This document shows, piece after piece, positions 8,040 through 16,219 of a DNA stretch of 23,533 nt. The stretch covers positions 1 through 23,533 of the forward strand of contig JBEKSX010000047.1 of assembly GCA_049516635.1 (NCBI GenBank), read 5' to 3'. Position 1 is the stretch's first letter. Every line of letters starts with the position of its first letter. Below the pieces are notes generated by a model, which had not been told where the DNA came from, made no database searches, and worked only from the letters and a program-made list of their open reading frames with translations. This DNA is from JBEKSX01 sp049516635 (lineage in GTDB: Bacteria > Bacteroidota > Ignavibacteria > Tepidaquicellales > OLB5). Made by a program: the position numbers and the translations under genes.

Positions 8040-10097
8040 TCACACATCAAGGTTCTTTACGTACTTCGCATTCTTTTCTATGAAGCGGCGTCTTGGTTCT
8101 ACTTCTTCTCCCATCAGGGTTTCAAATATCTTATCCGCTGCTGAAGCATTCTCTATCGTTACCTGCAGTATGGTCCTGGTTTCAGGATTCATTGTAGTAG
8201 CCCAGAGCTGTTCGGGATTCATTTCCCCGAGTCCCTTGAACCGTGACATGGTGATCCCCTTCCCTATTTTATTTTCTTCTCCATTTTCATTGGAAACCGG
8301 CTCCGGTTTTGTTTTTTTCGTAGAATCCGATTTTGCAGATTTCTGTGACATTTTGAATCGCTTCAATATCTGGTCTTTGTCATTTTCATCATAAGCATAA
8401 AATTCTTCCCTGTCTTTTTTTATCTTATACAAAGGGGGCTGGGCGATGAACAATCTTCCCGATTCTATGATCTCCTTCATATGCCTATAGAAAAAAGTAA
8501 GAAGTAATGTCCTGATGTGGCTTCCGTCTACATCGGCATCGCACATGAGTATTATTTTCCCGTATCTTAATTTAGATTCGTCAAATTCATCAGAATTCCC
8601 CAGTCCTGCTCCAAGGGCAGTAACCATGGATTTAATCTCTTCATTCTCAAGTATCTTGTTCATTCTTGCTTTTTCTACATTCAATATTTTACCTTTGAGC
8701 GGCAGTATTGCCTGGAATCTTCTGTCCCTGCCCTGTTTAGCAGAACCGCCTGCAGAATCACCCTCAACCAGATAGATCTCGCAATGTTCGGGATCGCTGA
8801 TGGAGCAATCTGCGAGCTTGCCGGGTAATCCGGAAAACTCCAGTGCATTTTTCCTGCGTATCAGCTCTCTTGCTTTTCTTGCAGCTTCCCTGGCTTCCGC
8901 AGCCCTCAAACATTTATCAATGATTTTCTTTGCTACGGATGGATTTTCATCCAGATACAGCTGAAGTTCTTCTCCAACTACTGTTTCCACTATCCCTTTT
9001 ACTTCGCTGTTGCCGAGCTTTGTCTTGGTTTGCCCTTCAAACTGTGGTTCAGGTACTTTAATGCTAATTACACAGGTTAAGCCTTCCCTAAAATCATCTC
9101 CTGTAAGCTGGATCTTATCGTTCTTAATGAGGTTATTTTTGTACCCGTAATTATTAAGGGTCCTAGTCAGTGCGGTTTTGAACCCGATAAGATGCGTACC
9201 GCCCTCGTGGGTGTTAATATCATTGACATAGGTGAACATGTTCTCATTATAAGATTCGTTATACTGGAATGCAACCTCTACCTGTATGTTATCCCTTTCG
9301 CTCTTGATAAATATCGGTTCCTTGTGAAGCGGTTTTCGTTTCAAATCTATATACTTCACGAATTCAACGATACCGCCTTCGAAATGGAATGTTTTTTCTT
9401 CCTTTGTCCTCTCGTCTTTGATATATATAGTCACCTCTTTGTTGAGATAAGCGAGCTCACGAAGGCGTTCTTCAAGTATCTCAAATTTAAAGCTGACATT
9501 CTTGAATATCGATCTGTCGGGCATGAAGGTAACCAGTGTACCGCTTTTATTTTCCGGAGCTTTACCTATCATCTTAACTTCACTAACCGGTACGCCTTTT
9601 TTATATTTTTGATAAAATGTTTTGCCGTCCCGGAAAACTTTTACTTCCAACCATTCACTAAGTGCGTTGACTACAGATACCCCTACCCCGTGCAGTCCTC
9701 CAGATACCTTATAAGTCCGCCTGTCAAATTTGCCGCCGGCATTAAGAACGGTCATCACCACTTCAAGGGCTGATTTTTTTTCTGTAGGGTGAATATCGGT
9801 CGGTATCCCCCTGCCGTTATCCTCAACAGAGACTGATCCGTCATTTTTCACGATCAAGCTGATATAATCACAGAAACCTCCTAAAGCTTCATCGATGCTG
9901 TTATCCACAACTTCATAAACGAGGTGATGAAGCCCTCTGCTGGCAACGTCTCCTATATACATTGCAGGGCGGCGTCTTACATGCTCAAGCCCTTTCAGAA
10001 CCTGTATTGTTTTAGCACTATACAAATCCTGTTCGGCGGTTATTTCTTCCTTCGTTTTTATAATTTTGACTTTTTTATCTGCCTTATTTCTACTCAT
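8040..10097 (-). CDS. gyrB: DNA gyrase subunit B
   Basis: GyrB is the ATPase subunit of gyrase, which introduces negative supercoils with GyrA. The 685 residues contain the GHKL ATPase domain with YEVVDNSIDE (catalytic Glu62, Asn66) and DNGRGIP (93-99), then GGLHGVG (133-139) and the transducer QTKTKLG (356-362). The TOPRIM domain has EGDSAGG (445-451) and DADVDGS (520-526), and the C-terminal SRFKGLGEMN is at 618-627. The short B-type form fits GyrB; ParE is the alternative and cannot be fully excluded without gyrA/parC context. A Lys/Ser/Glu-rich insertion at about 583-615 separates TOPRIM from the C-terminal motif. The gene lies 24 bases after dciA in the dnaN-recF cluster, which supports GyrB. 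Confidence 0.95.
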   Translation of the reverse strand: MSRNKADKKVKIIKTKEEITAEQDLYSAKTIQVLKGLEHVRRRPAMYIGDVASRGLHHLVYEVVDNSIDEALGGFCDYISLIVKNDGSVSVEDNGRGIPTDIHPTEKKSALEVVMTVLNAGGKFDRRTYKVSGGLHGVGVSVVNALSEWLEVKVFRDGKTFYQKYKKGVPVSEVKMIGKAPENKSGTLVTFMPDRSIFKNVSFKFEILEERLRELAYLNKEVTIYIKDERTKEEKTFHFEGGIVEFVKYIDLKRKPLHKEPIFIKSERDNIQVEVAFQYNESYNENMFTYVNDINTHEGGTHLIGFKTALTRTLNNYGYKNNLIKNDKIQLTGDDFREGLTCVISIKVPEPQFEGQTKTKLGNSEVKGIVETVVGEELQLYLDENPSVAKKIIDKCLRAAEAREAARKARELIRRKNALEFSGLPGKLADCSISDPEHCEIYLVEGDSAGGSAKQGRDRRFQAILPLKGKILNVEKARMNKILENEEIKSMVTALGAGLGNSDEFDESKLRYGKIILMCDADVDGSHIRTLLLTFFYRHMKEIIESGRLFIAQPPLYKIKKDREEFYAYDENDKDQILKRFKMSQKSAKSDSTKKTKPEPVSNENGEENKIGKGITMSRFKGLGEMNPEQLWATTMNPETRTILQVTIENASAADKIFETLMGEEVEPRRRFIEKNAKYVKNLDV

Positions 10098-10121
10098 TTA
10101 TGAATGTTTTCTATGGTTTTA

Positions 10122-10433
10122 TTATATAAATACAATATCTTTGATCGTATTTTTCTTAAGATGTTCGTTCAATTTGTTTATTAATTCTTCTTTTCTGCGT
10201 GACAGCTCGAAGCGCCAAATCGAGTCCTCTACTTTAACAAATAAAACCCCTTTTTTGTCCTTTACGGGAATAGCAACTTTTGATATCTTTTCCCCAACCA
10301 CATTTTCCCAAAATGCAAATCTCTCTTTCCGGTAGTCCCTTAATCCTCTGATGAGCTCGTTAACCTCTGAGCTAAGCCGTGACTGCTTATGTGAATGATC
10401 CTTAAATTTAATTGACAACTTTCGACGTTCCAT
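10122..10433 (-). CDS. dciA: DciA-type replicative helicase loader/operator (DUF721)
   Basis: DciA proteins help the replicative helicase DnaB act at the origin in bacteria that lack DnaC or DnaI. The 103-residue product shows the DUF721 pattern: a basic N-terminus, then FWENVVGEKISKVAIPV at 41-57, then a strand segment GVLFVKVEDSIWRFELSRR with conserved Trp73 and Leu77, and a C-terminal helix plus IKDIVFI. The ATG at 10431-10433 lies inside the end of recF (26-base overlap); no later Met is available. A position between recF and gyrB is typical for this family. Function is assigned by family, not by a catalytic motif. Confidence 0.82.
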   Translation of the reverse strand: MERRKLSIKFKDHSHKQSRLSSEVNELIRGLRDYRKERFAFWENVVGEKISKVAIPVKDKKGVLFVKVEDSIWRFELSRRKEELINKLNEHLKKNTIKDIVFI

Positions 10434-11592
10434 TTACTATATTGAACGCTGTGATATTTTCTCTATTAAAATATTTTTTTAAAATGTTCTGATAACCGTT
10501 ATCAGTAGTAGTTATAAATAACTGGTTGAATTTCGGCAAAATCGCGGAAATCCGCTGTGTTCTGTTCTGATCGAGCTCAGAAAACAGATCATCCAGCAAT
10601 AAGATCGGCTCTCCGCATAGATCCGATTCAAGTTTATCCCTGAGATATATGTATTCCGAAAGCTTAAGAGCAACTATAAATATCTTGTGCTCTCCCTGTG
10701 ATGCGAAATTTTTCAGTTCGAACACGCTTCCGTTCTTTTTCATCTTAAAAATGTAATTATCTCTCTGCGGTCCGGCGAGTGACATACCGCGCTTTATCTC
10801 GATAATGCGTTTTTCCGCTAGAATAACCGCGAATTTCTCTTTGAGAACACTTTCATCCGGTACATCATCATCCCGTTCTTCCATCAGTTCACTCTCATAA
10901 TCGAGAAGCGGTATGTAGTTTGCACCAGCTATATCCCTGAAGTGAAGAACCAGATAATCCTGGAATTCCTTAATGAAAAGCAATCTTTTAATAATGATCC
11001 TTACACCTGTCTCTATTAGTTCTTTATCCCAGGCACCCAACATTTCTCCTAAATCCTTCCTGTTGTATCTTCCGGAAACCATATTGTCTTTCAAAAGGGA
11101 GTTCTTTTGTTTCAGTATACGATTATATCTCTTCAGGTCATCCAGGTAAAGCCTGCTTATCTGCGAAATGAGTATATCGAAGTTGCGTCTTTTATCGGCG
11201 GGAGTCCCGGTTGTGAGCTTAATATCTATAGGTGAGAGTACTACCAGCGGTATTTTGCCGAAAAAAGATGACAGCCTGTTTATATACTCATTATTATACG
11301 TTACCAGTTTCTTACTGCTCTCAATGTCATAAGTAAACATGACATTGCTTCTCAAGCCCGAATTATTGAAGAAATTCCCTTCTATCTCGAATTCCTTCAT
11401 CCCATACCGGACACAATCGGATTCAGATGATTGTAAAAAGCTTTTTGTATAGCAGATCATTGATACTGCTTCCAGGATATTAGTTTTGCCGTTTCCGTTT
11501 TCTCCGAAAATAAAATTTAGTTTCGGGTTAAATTTAAAAGAACTGCTGGCGTAATTTCTGAAATTAGATAACAGAAGATCTTCAAGTATCAT
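10408..11592 (-). CDS. recF: DNA replication and repair protein RecF
   Basis: RecF is an SMC-like ATPase that loads RecA at single-strand gaps together with RecO and RecR. The 394 residues carry Walker A GENGNGKT at 30-37, an ABC-type signature region around SQGEH (298-302), and Walker B with D-loop LLLDDLFSELD at 331-341. The N-terminal opening LLLSNFRNY is typical. The gene starts at an ATG 3 bases after the dnaN stop and overlaps dciA at its 3' end. It is part of the dnaN-recF-dciA-gyrB unit. Confidence 0.96.
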   Translation of the reverse strand: MILEDLLLSNFRNYASSSFKFNPKLNFIFGENGNGKTNILEAVSMICYTKSFLQSSESDCVRYGMKEFEIEGNFFNNSGLRSNVMFTYDIESSKKLVTYNNEYINRLSSFFGKIPLVVLSPIDIKLTTGTPADKRRNFDILISQISRLYLDDLKRYNRILKQKNSLLKDNMVSGRYNRKDLGEMLGAWDKELIETGVRIIIKRLLFIKEFQDYLVLHFRDIAGANYIPLLDYESELMEERDDDVPDESVLKEKFAVILAEKRIIEIKRGMSLAGPQRDNYIFKMKKNGSVFELKNFASQGEHKIFIVALKLSEYIYLRDKLESDLCGEPILLLDDLFSELDQNRTQRISAILPKFNQLFITTTDNGYQNILKKYFNRENITAFNIVNGTSKVVN

Positions 11593-11595
11593 TTA

Positions 11596-12795
11596 TTAAA
11601 TATTTCTAACCGGCATTACTAACATTATCATCTCTTCATTCTCTTCCTGCTCCGATGGTCTGAGTACTGACGCTTTAAGCGGTGTACTGAAATCGAACAG
11701 TATCTCAGGGCTTTCGAACTGCTGTACCGCATCAAGCAGATACTTACCGTTAAATGCGATCTCGAACTCCTCGTTTTCGGTAAAACTGCATACAATCGTT
11801 TCTTCGGAATCGGTTCCGTATTCATTGTTCGCTGCTTTTACCTTTAGTTCATTCTCACAGATGTTCAAAGAGGTTCTGTTCGTAACCTGGTCTGACATTA
11901 TAATCGACCGTTTAATCGCAGCCATAATGGGGACTCGCTCGACCTTAAGTATTTTTTCATTGTCAGTCGGTATGACAGATTCGTAATTCGGAAAAGTATC
12001 GTCTATAAGCCTGGATGTAATTGTAATATTAGCGTAATTACACTGTAAAAATTCATTGTTCAGGTACATTTCCACATCAGAAGTTGAATCCGATGTTTCA
12101 CTTGAAACTTGCTCCGGTTCATTTTCAGCACTTATTTCGCCGGATACCGGTTCATGCAACTTACCCCCGGATTTAAATAGCTTTATTATCATCTGACATG
12201 TTTTAATAGGTACAAGCATTGTGAATTTATCATCTTGATAATCAAATTTGCTGTTTATTATCCTGACCAACCTATGCCCATCGGTAGAAACAACCCGAAA
12301 CTCACCGCTTTTTATTTCAAAAAATACTCCGTTCATGCTTCTTCTCAGTTCGTCGGGACTCGCGGCATGTATCGCCTTATTGAGATACTTGCATAAGAGA
12401 TAGTTTTTGACTTTTATGGTTTTCGGACTTTCCAGCTCAGCCGGAAGAGGAAAATCATTCGGATCTTCACCTGTAATAGTCCATTTACCGCCCTTTGTCT
12501 TGATGCTTAACTTATAGTTCTGATGCAATTCAATATTAAGTTCTTTATCCATAAGATTTTGCAATAGGCTCTCTAGCTTTTTAGCGGGTATTGCAACTTT
12601 TCCATCCTCTTTCCCGTCAACCTGAGTTGTGACTTTAATATAAACTTCAAGATCAGAACCTACCAGTGTAAGTAAATTTCCCTCAAGACTTAAATATACA
12701 TTACCCAAAATGGGAAGGGTAGACCTGGCAGGTGTGACACCAATAACTTTGTTGATAGCACCAATAAGATCGTTACTTGTAACGGTAAACTTCAT
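11596..12795 (-). CDS. dnaN: DNA polymerase III beta sliding clamp
   Basis: The beta clamp is the ring that tethers DNA polymerase III to DNA. The 399 residues cover the three clamp domains; VVSTDGHRLV (168-177) and the C-terminal MLVMPVRNI (391-399) are family hallmarks. Between domains 2 and 3, at about residues 209-242, lies an acidic Ser/Glu/Thr-rich insertion that makes the protein longer than the usual 365-380. A strong Shine-Dalgarno (AGGAGG, 12800-12805) precedes the ATG. dnaA is not upstream; a 2-hydroxyacid dehydrogenase is. The gap before dnaN is only 47 bases, so a separate origin region is unlikely here. Confidence 0.96.
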   Translation of the reverse strand: MKFTVTSNDLIGAINKVIGVTPARSTLPILGNVYLSLEGNLLTLVGSDLEVYIKVTTQVDGKEDGKVAIPAKKLESLLQNLMDKELNIELHQNYKLSIKTKGGKWTITGEDPNDFPLPAELESPKTIKVKNYLLCKYLNKAIHAASPDELRRSMNGVFFEIKSGEFRVVSTDGHRLVRIINSKFDYQDDKFTMLVPIKTCQMIIKLFKSGGKLHEPVSGEISAENEPEQVSSETSDSTSDVEMYLNNEFLQCNYANITITSRLIDDTFPNYESVIPTDNEKILKVERVPIMAAIKRSIIMSDQVTNRTSLNICENELKVKAANNEYGTDSEETIVCSFTENEEFEIAFNGKYLLDAVQQFESPEILFDFSTPLKASVLRPSEQEENEEMIMLVMPVRNI

Positions 12796-12842
12796 AAACC
12801 CTCCTAAATATTGCTTAATTTATTAAATTTACTCAAATTAAT

Positions 12843-13850
12843 TCAGTTTTTCAAAGTACTATTCTTTGACTTGTATCTCTCTGAACTAAAATAATCTATT
12901 ATTCCTTCAGCAAGTTGCACTGAAATCCGCACTTTGCTTTCTTTTGTTTTACCTGCGAGGTGTGGTGTAAGAACAATATTTTTTAATTTCCTGAATTCGT
13001 ACAAGATATCCGGCTCATTCACAAAGACATCAACACCGCCATAGTACAATTTATTTCGTTTTAATGCAGCGATCAGGGCTCTTTCATTTACTATTCCGCC
13101 TCTAGCACAATTAATGAGCAATGTTCCTTTTTTCACAGATTTTATATTGTTTTTATTTATCAGGTTTAGCGTGGATCTATCCAGAGGAGTATGAAGTGTA
13201 ATAATATCGGAAGATCTGATAAGATGATCGAGACTTACGAACTTGATCCAGCGGTATTTATTGAAGAGTGATCTATTGATATCGTTGCCTAATATTTTCA
13301 TACCGAATGACCTTGCGAGATTTGCTACATAAGAACCAACTCTTCCGACCCCTACTATGCCAATGGTCTTCCCGAGTAATTCAGAATTCACATACCTGCC
13401 TGCATCAAATATTCCCTTCTTCATATCTTCATCGGCATGATTGATGTTTTTGAATATCGATAATATCAATGCTATCGTATGTTCGGCAGCAGAGACAAAA
13501 TTTCCTTCAGGTACATTTAATACGCTTATTCCTTTTTTTATCGAATAAGCCGAATCAATATTATCAAAGCCTGAGGAAGCAGTGCATATCAGCGCAACCG
13601 TGGTATATTTATAGATCCTATCTATTAAATCTCTATCAATTCTTCTCACAGATCTTATTATCAGGACAGAGCGCTGATTTACTTCTTTTCGCATTCGTGC
13701 AATACTCTTCAATAAATTGTCATTATCTAAACCATATATTTCAACTACTTTATAACCTATATGATTAAGGATATCTATTCCGTGCCGGTGCATCTCATCC
13801 GCAATGAATATATAAATATTTTCTTGTAATGACTGTTTCACTATTATCAA
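12843..13850 (-). CDS. D-isomer-specific 2-hydroxyacid dehydrogenase (phosphoglycerate dehydrogenase-like)
   Basis: This NAD-dependent oxidoreductase acts on a D-2-hydroxyacid; the substrate cannot be told from sequence. In the 335 residues the Rossmann motif GIVGVGRVGSYVA lies at 164-176. The catalytic set is complete: Arg250 in NCARGGIVNE, Glu279 in VNEP and His297 in TPHLAGKT. There is no C-terminal ACT domain, so it differs from long serine-regulated SerA forms. The start is uncertain: TTG at 13848-13850 or GTG at 13839-13841, and no Shine-Dalgarno is clear for either. It sits between engB and dnaN, 109 bases from engB. Candidate roles are serine biosynthesis, glyoxylate or erythronate-4-phosphate metabolism. 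Confidence 0.85.
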   Translation of the reverse strand: MIIVKQSLQENIYIFIADEMHRHGIDILNHIGYKVVEIYGLDNDNLLKSIARMRKEVNQRSVLIIRSVRRIDRDLIDRIYKYTTVALICTASSGFDNIDSAYSIKKGISVLNVPEGNFVSAAEHTIALILSIFKNINHADEDMKKGIFDAGRYVNSELLGKTIGIVGVGRVGSYVANLARSFGMKILGNDINRSLFNKYRWIKFVSLDHLIRSSDIITLHTPLDRSTLNLINKNNIKSVKKGTLLINCARGGIVNERALIAALKRNKLYYGGVDVFVNEPDILYEFRKLKNIVLTPHLAGKTKESKVRISVQLAEGIIDYFSSERYKSKNSTLKN

Positions 13851-13959
13851 AATATGAGAAAGAAGCCGGAAAATAGAAAATAAAATGTATTAACTGTCTG
13901 ATTCAATATCAGTTGAGAATGGCATGAGTTGTCTGGCAGGTGCCGTGATGTAAAGAATC

Positions 13960-14556
13960 TTAATCCTTCTCCTGAAGGCTTTCCTCTATGAGCTTCATAA
14001 CTGTGTTCCTGCCTTCACCGGTAAAAGCAGAAAATGGAATATAGTCTTTGCAAAGCTGTTCATTGTGCACTATCTTACTGGTCCGGTATATCTGCCTTTC
14101 CATCTTATTGGCAGAGATCTTATCAGCTTTGGTAAGAACGATACCATAATCAATTTCATAGTATTCAAGCCAATTGATCATTAGCTGATCCAGATAAGTT
14201 GGGTCGTGACGGGAATCCATAAGCTCAAATACAAGTTTTATATTTTTCCTGCTGCTGATATAATCCTCAACAAGTTTTCTCCAGCCTGTCTTGATCTGTT
14301 CCGGTACTTTGGCATACCCATAACCCGGCAGGTCTACAAAATAAAATTCTTCATTGATGAGGTAATAGTTTAACAACCTTGTTCTGCCCGGGATAGAACT
14401 TGTTTTAGCTAGTTTAGACTTGTTGCATATCTTGTTAATTAAAGAAGACTTCCCCACATTTGATCTGCCGATAAAGACTATTTCAGGAAGGTGTGCAGTT
14501 GGCAATTGAGTCAGGTCAGTGACACTATTAACAAATTCAGCTGATATTATTTTCAT
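13960..14556 (-). CDS. engB: Ribosome biogenesis GTPase EngB/YsxC
   Basis: This small GTPase is needed for assembly of the large ribosomal subunit. The 198 residues show G1 GRSNVGKS (30-37), the GRTRLLNYY switch region with the G2 Thr (58-66), G3 DLPGYG (75-80), G4 TKAD (142-145) and a G5-like SAFTGEG near 176-182. Length and motif spacing are typical. It follows the rplQ terminator by about 50 bases and probably has its own promoter in the AT-rich stretch 14557-14605. A TATAAT-like sequence is present there but no convincing -35 element. Confidence 0.95.
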   Translation of the reverse strand: MKIISAEFVNSVTDLTQLPTAHLPEIVFIGRSNVGKSSLINKICNKSKLAKTSSIPGRTRLLNYYLINEEFYFVDLPGYGYAKVPEQIKTGWRKLVEDYISSRKNIKLVFELMDSRHDPTYLDQLMINWLEYYEIDYGIVLTKADKISANKMERQIYRTSKIVHNEQLCKDYIPFSAFTGEGRNTVMKLIEESLQEKD

Positions 14557-14605
14557 TAATTATATATGTAATTATAATAGTAAAAGAACCTTGCATATAA
14601 TCTTT

Positions 14606-14640
14606 AAAACCCCGCATAACACTCGTAAATTAGTATGCGG
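14606..14640 (-). terminator. Terminator at the end of the ribosomal alpha operon
   Basis: On the minus strand CCGCATA (14640-14634) pairs with TATGCGG (14618-14612), giving a 7-bp stem with a 15-base loop. GG and a short TTTT run follow. It starts 12 bases after the rplQ stop. The U-tract is short, so termination may be partial, allowing some read-through into engB. Confidence 0.6.
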
Positions 14641-14652
14641 ACTTCGGTGTCA

Positions 14653-15201
14653 TTAATCTTCTGCCGCTTTTTCTTTTTTCTTATTAGACGGCTTCTTAGT
14701 TGGTCTACCTTTACCTGATTGCTTTTTTGCTGCGGTTGATTTTTTCTTCGTTTCCGTTTTTGTTTCTCCCTCCGATGCAGCCTTTTCTTTTGCCTTCTGA
14801 TCTCCCTGCTCAAGGTTATAATCTACAAATTCAATTAATGCCATCTCTGCGGAATCACCAAGGCGCCTGCCCATTTTCAATACCCTGGTATAACCGCCCG
14901 GTCTCTCAGCAACTTTAGGTGCTATCTCATCAAAAAGAGATTTAACTGCACTGTGGTCATTCAAGAACCTGTTCGCTACCCTGCGCAGGTGAACAGAATA
15001 TTCCGGTCTGCTGTCTTTTGCCGAATAGGCTTTCTTTGCTTTGGTGACGAGCGAATCTATAAATCTTCTCAATTCCTTGGCTTTAGCAAGAGTGGTCTGT
15101 ATTTTCTTATTCTTAATAAGAGATGCCGATAGATTAGAAAGAGTCGCATTCCTGTGCGAAGCCGTTCTTTTTAATTTTCGTCCTTTGCGTCTGTGTATCA
15201 T
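14653..15201 (-). CDS. rplQ: 50S ribosomal protein L17 with long basic C-terminal extension
   Basis: L17 binds 23S rRNA near the exit tunnel. Residues 1-130 match the family, with RRKGRKLKRTASHR at the N-terminus and PGGYTRVLKMGRRLGDSAEMALIEFV at 101-126. Residues 131-182 are an added low-complexity Lys/Ala/Glu tail containing a KGRP element like the core of an AT-hook, so the protein is about 50-60 residues longer than standard L17. It is the last gene of the alpha operon and lies 21 bases after rpoA. Confidence 0.95.
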   Translation of the reverse strand: MIHRRKGRKLKRTASHRNATLSNLSASLIKNKKIQTTLAKAKELRRFIDSLVTKAKKAYSAKDSRPEYSVHLRRVANRFLNDHSAVKSLFDEIAPKVAERPGGYTRVLKMGRRLGDSAEMALIEFVDYNLEQGDQKAKEKAASEGETKTETKKKSTAAKKQSGKGRPTKKPSNKKKEKAAED

Positions 15202-15222
15202 TTATAAATCTCAATAAAGGGT

Positions 15223-16209
15223 TTAGGATTCTTCTTTAATATATTTATCCACGTCCATCCCGAACGTTAGACCGTTCTCGTGAAGTATCTCTCCAAGCTC
15301 AGCAAGAGATTTCCTGCCGAAATTTCTGAACTGGAGCATTTCAACCTCCTGATGACGGACAAGATCTGCAAGTGTCTTGATATTGGCTGAACGCAGGCAA
15401 TTCTGAGCTCGTACGGATAATTTTAACTCGTCAACATTCATTAAGAGCATTTTCTTTATCCTTGAAAACTCGGTCTCTTCGGTCTTTACCTCTTTCTTTT
15501 CTTCTACTACTTTATCGAACCCAATAAACATCGAGATATGTTCATTTAATATCCTTGCTGCAGAAGTTATAGCATTCATAGGGGACATGGTACCGTCGGT
15601 CGTGATCTCAAGAACTAATTTTTCATAATCGGTCTTCTGTCCTACCCTCGTATACAAAACATCATACTTAACGTTTTTAATAGGAGTAAAAATAGAATCG
15701 ATAGGGATCATTAGAAGATCTTGTTCTGTATCTTTATTATCTTCTGAAGGTACATAGCCTATCCCCGTCCCCAGCTTCAGTGTCAGGGATAGATCGGCAT
15801 TTTTATTAAGCTGCGCGATGTGATGGTCAGGATTCATTATTTCAAATTCTTCCGTACTCTCCTGAATGTGCCTTGCGATGAATTCTACCGGGCCTTTAAG
15901 CCTCATCTCTATCTTGTTGGATCCCTTTACACGCAGTTTGAACCTTACTTCCTTTAAATTTAAAATGATCTCCGAGACATCCTCAACCACATCTTTTATT
16001 GTTGTAAACTCATGGGGCACATTATTTATCTTGATCCCGGTAATAGCCGTCCCCGGCAGTGAAGAGATCAGAACCCTCCTTAAAGAGTTACCCAGAGTAA
16101 CACCATAACCTTTATCCAGCGGCTGAATGATAAACCTGCCGAAAGTATCGGTGGCAGATTCCGGTTCCAAGACAATCTTCTCCGGAAATTGAATGAAATT
16201 ATTTTGCAT
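15223..16209 (-). CDS. rpoA: DNA-directed RNA polymerase alpha subunit
   Basis: The alpha dimer scaffolds RNA polymerase assembly, and its C-terminal domain contacts upstream promoter DNA and activators. The 328 residues include the N-terminal dimerisation domain with GYGVTLGNSLRRVLISSLPG at about 34-53. A charged linker (EEKKEVKTEETE) near 236-247 leads to the C-terminal helix-hairpin-helix domain from about 255 on, with VRAQNCLRSANIKTLADLV and FGRKSLAELGEIL. Length is standard. The gene lies between rpsD (10-base gap) and rplQ. Confidence 0.97.
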   Translation of the reverse strand: MQNNFIQFPEKIVLEPESATDTFGRFIIQPLDKGYGVTLGNSLRRVLISSLPGTAITGIKINNVPHEFTTIKDVVEDVSEIILNLKEVRFKLRVKGSNKIEMRLKGPVEFIARHIQESTEEFEIMNPDHHIAQLNKNADLSLTLKLGTGIGYVPSEDNKDTEQDLLMIPIDSIFTPIKNVKYDVLYTRVGQKTDYEKLVLEITTDGTMSPMNAITSAARILNEHISMFIGFDKVVEEKKEVKTEETEFSRIKKMLLMNVDELKLSVRAQNCLRSANIKTLADLVRHQEVEMLQFRNFGRKSLAELGEILHENGLTFGMDVDKYIKEES

Positions 16210-16219
16210 GTTAATATTT

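Noticed and set aside
9192..9773. A 193-residue open frame on the plus strand
   Set aside because: It is antisense to the GyrB ATPase/transducer region, whose motifs are intact, and shows no domain or start signal of its own.
9901..9909. TTATCCACA, an exact DnaA box sequence
   Set aside because: It is the reverse of the codons for the conserved VVDN of GyrB and stands alone. Similar partial matches fall inside uppP and rpoA. There is no cluster or AT-rich unwinding region, so it is not an origin.
13898..13912. A small hairpin (CTGAT/ATCAG) between engB and the dehydrogenase gene
   Set aside because: The stem is only 5 bp with no T-run, so it is too weak to call a terminator. I saw nothing else in that 109-base gap.
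14604..14813. A 69-residue, extremely Arg/Lys-rich open frame on the minus strand
   Set aside because: It lies in an alternate frame of the lysine-rich tail of rplQ and runs into the terminator. Its composition comes from that low-complexity DNA.
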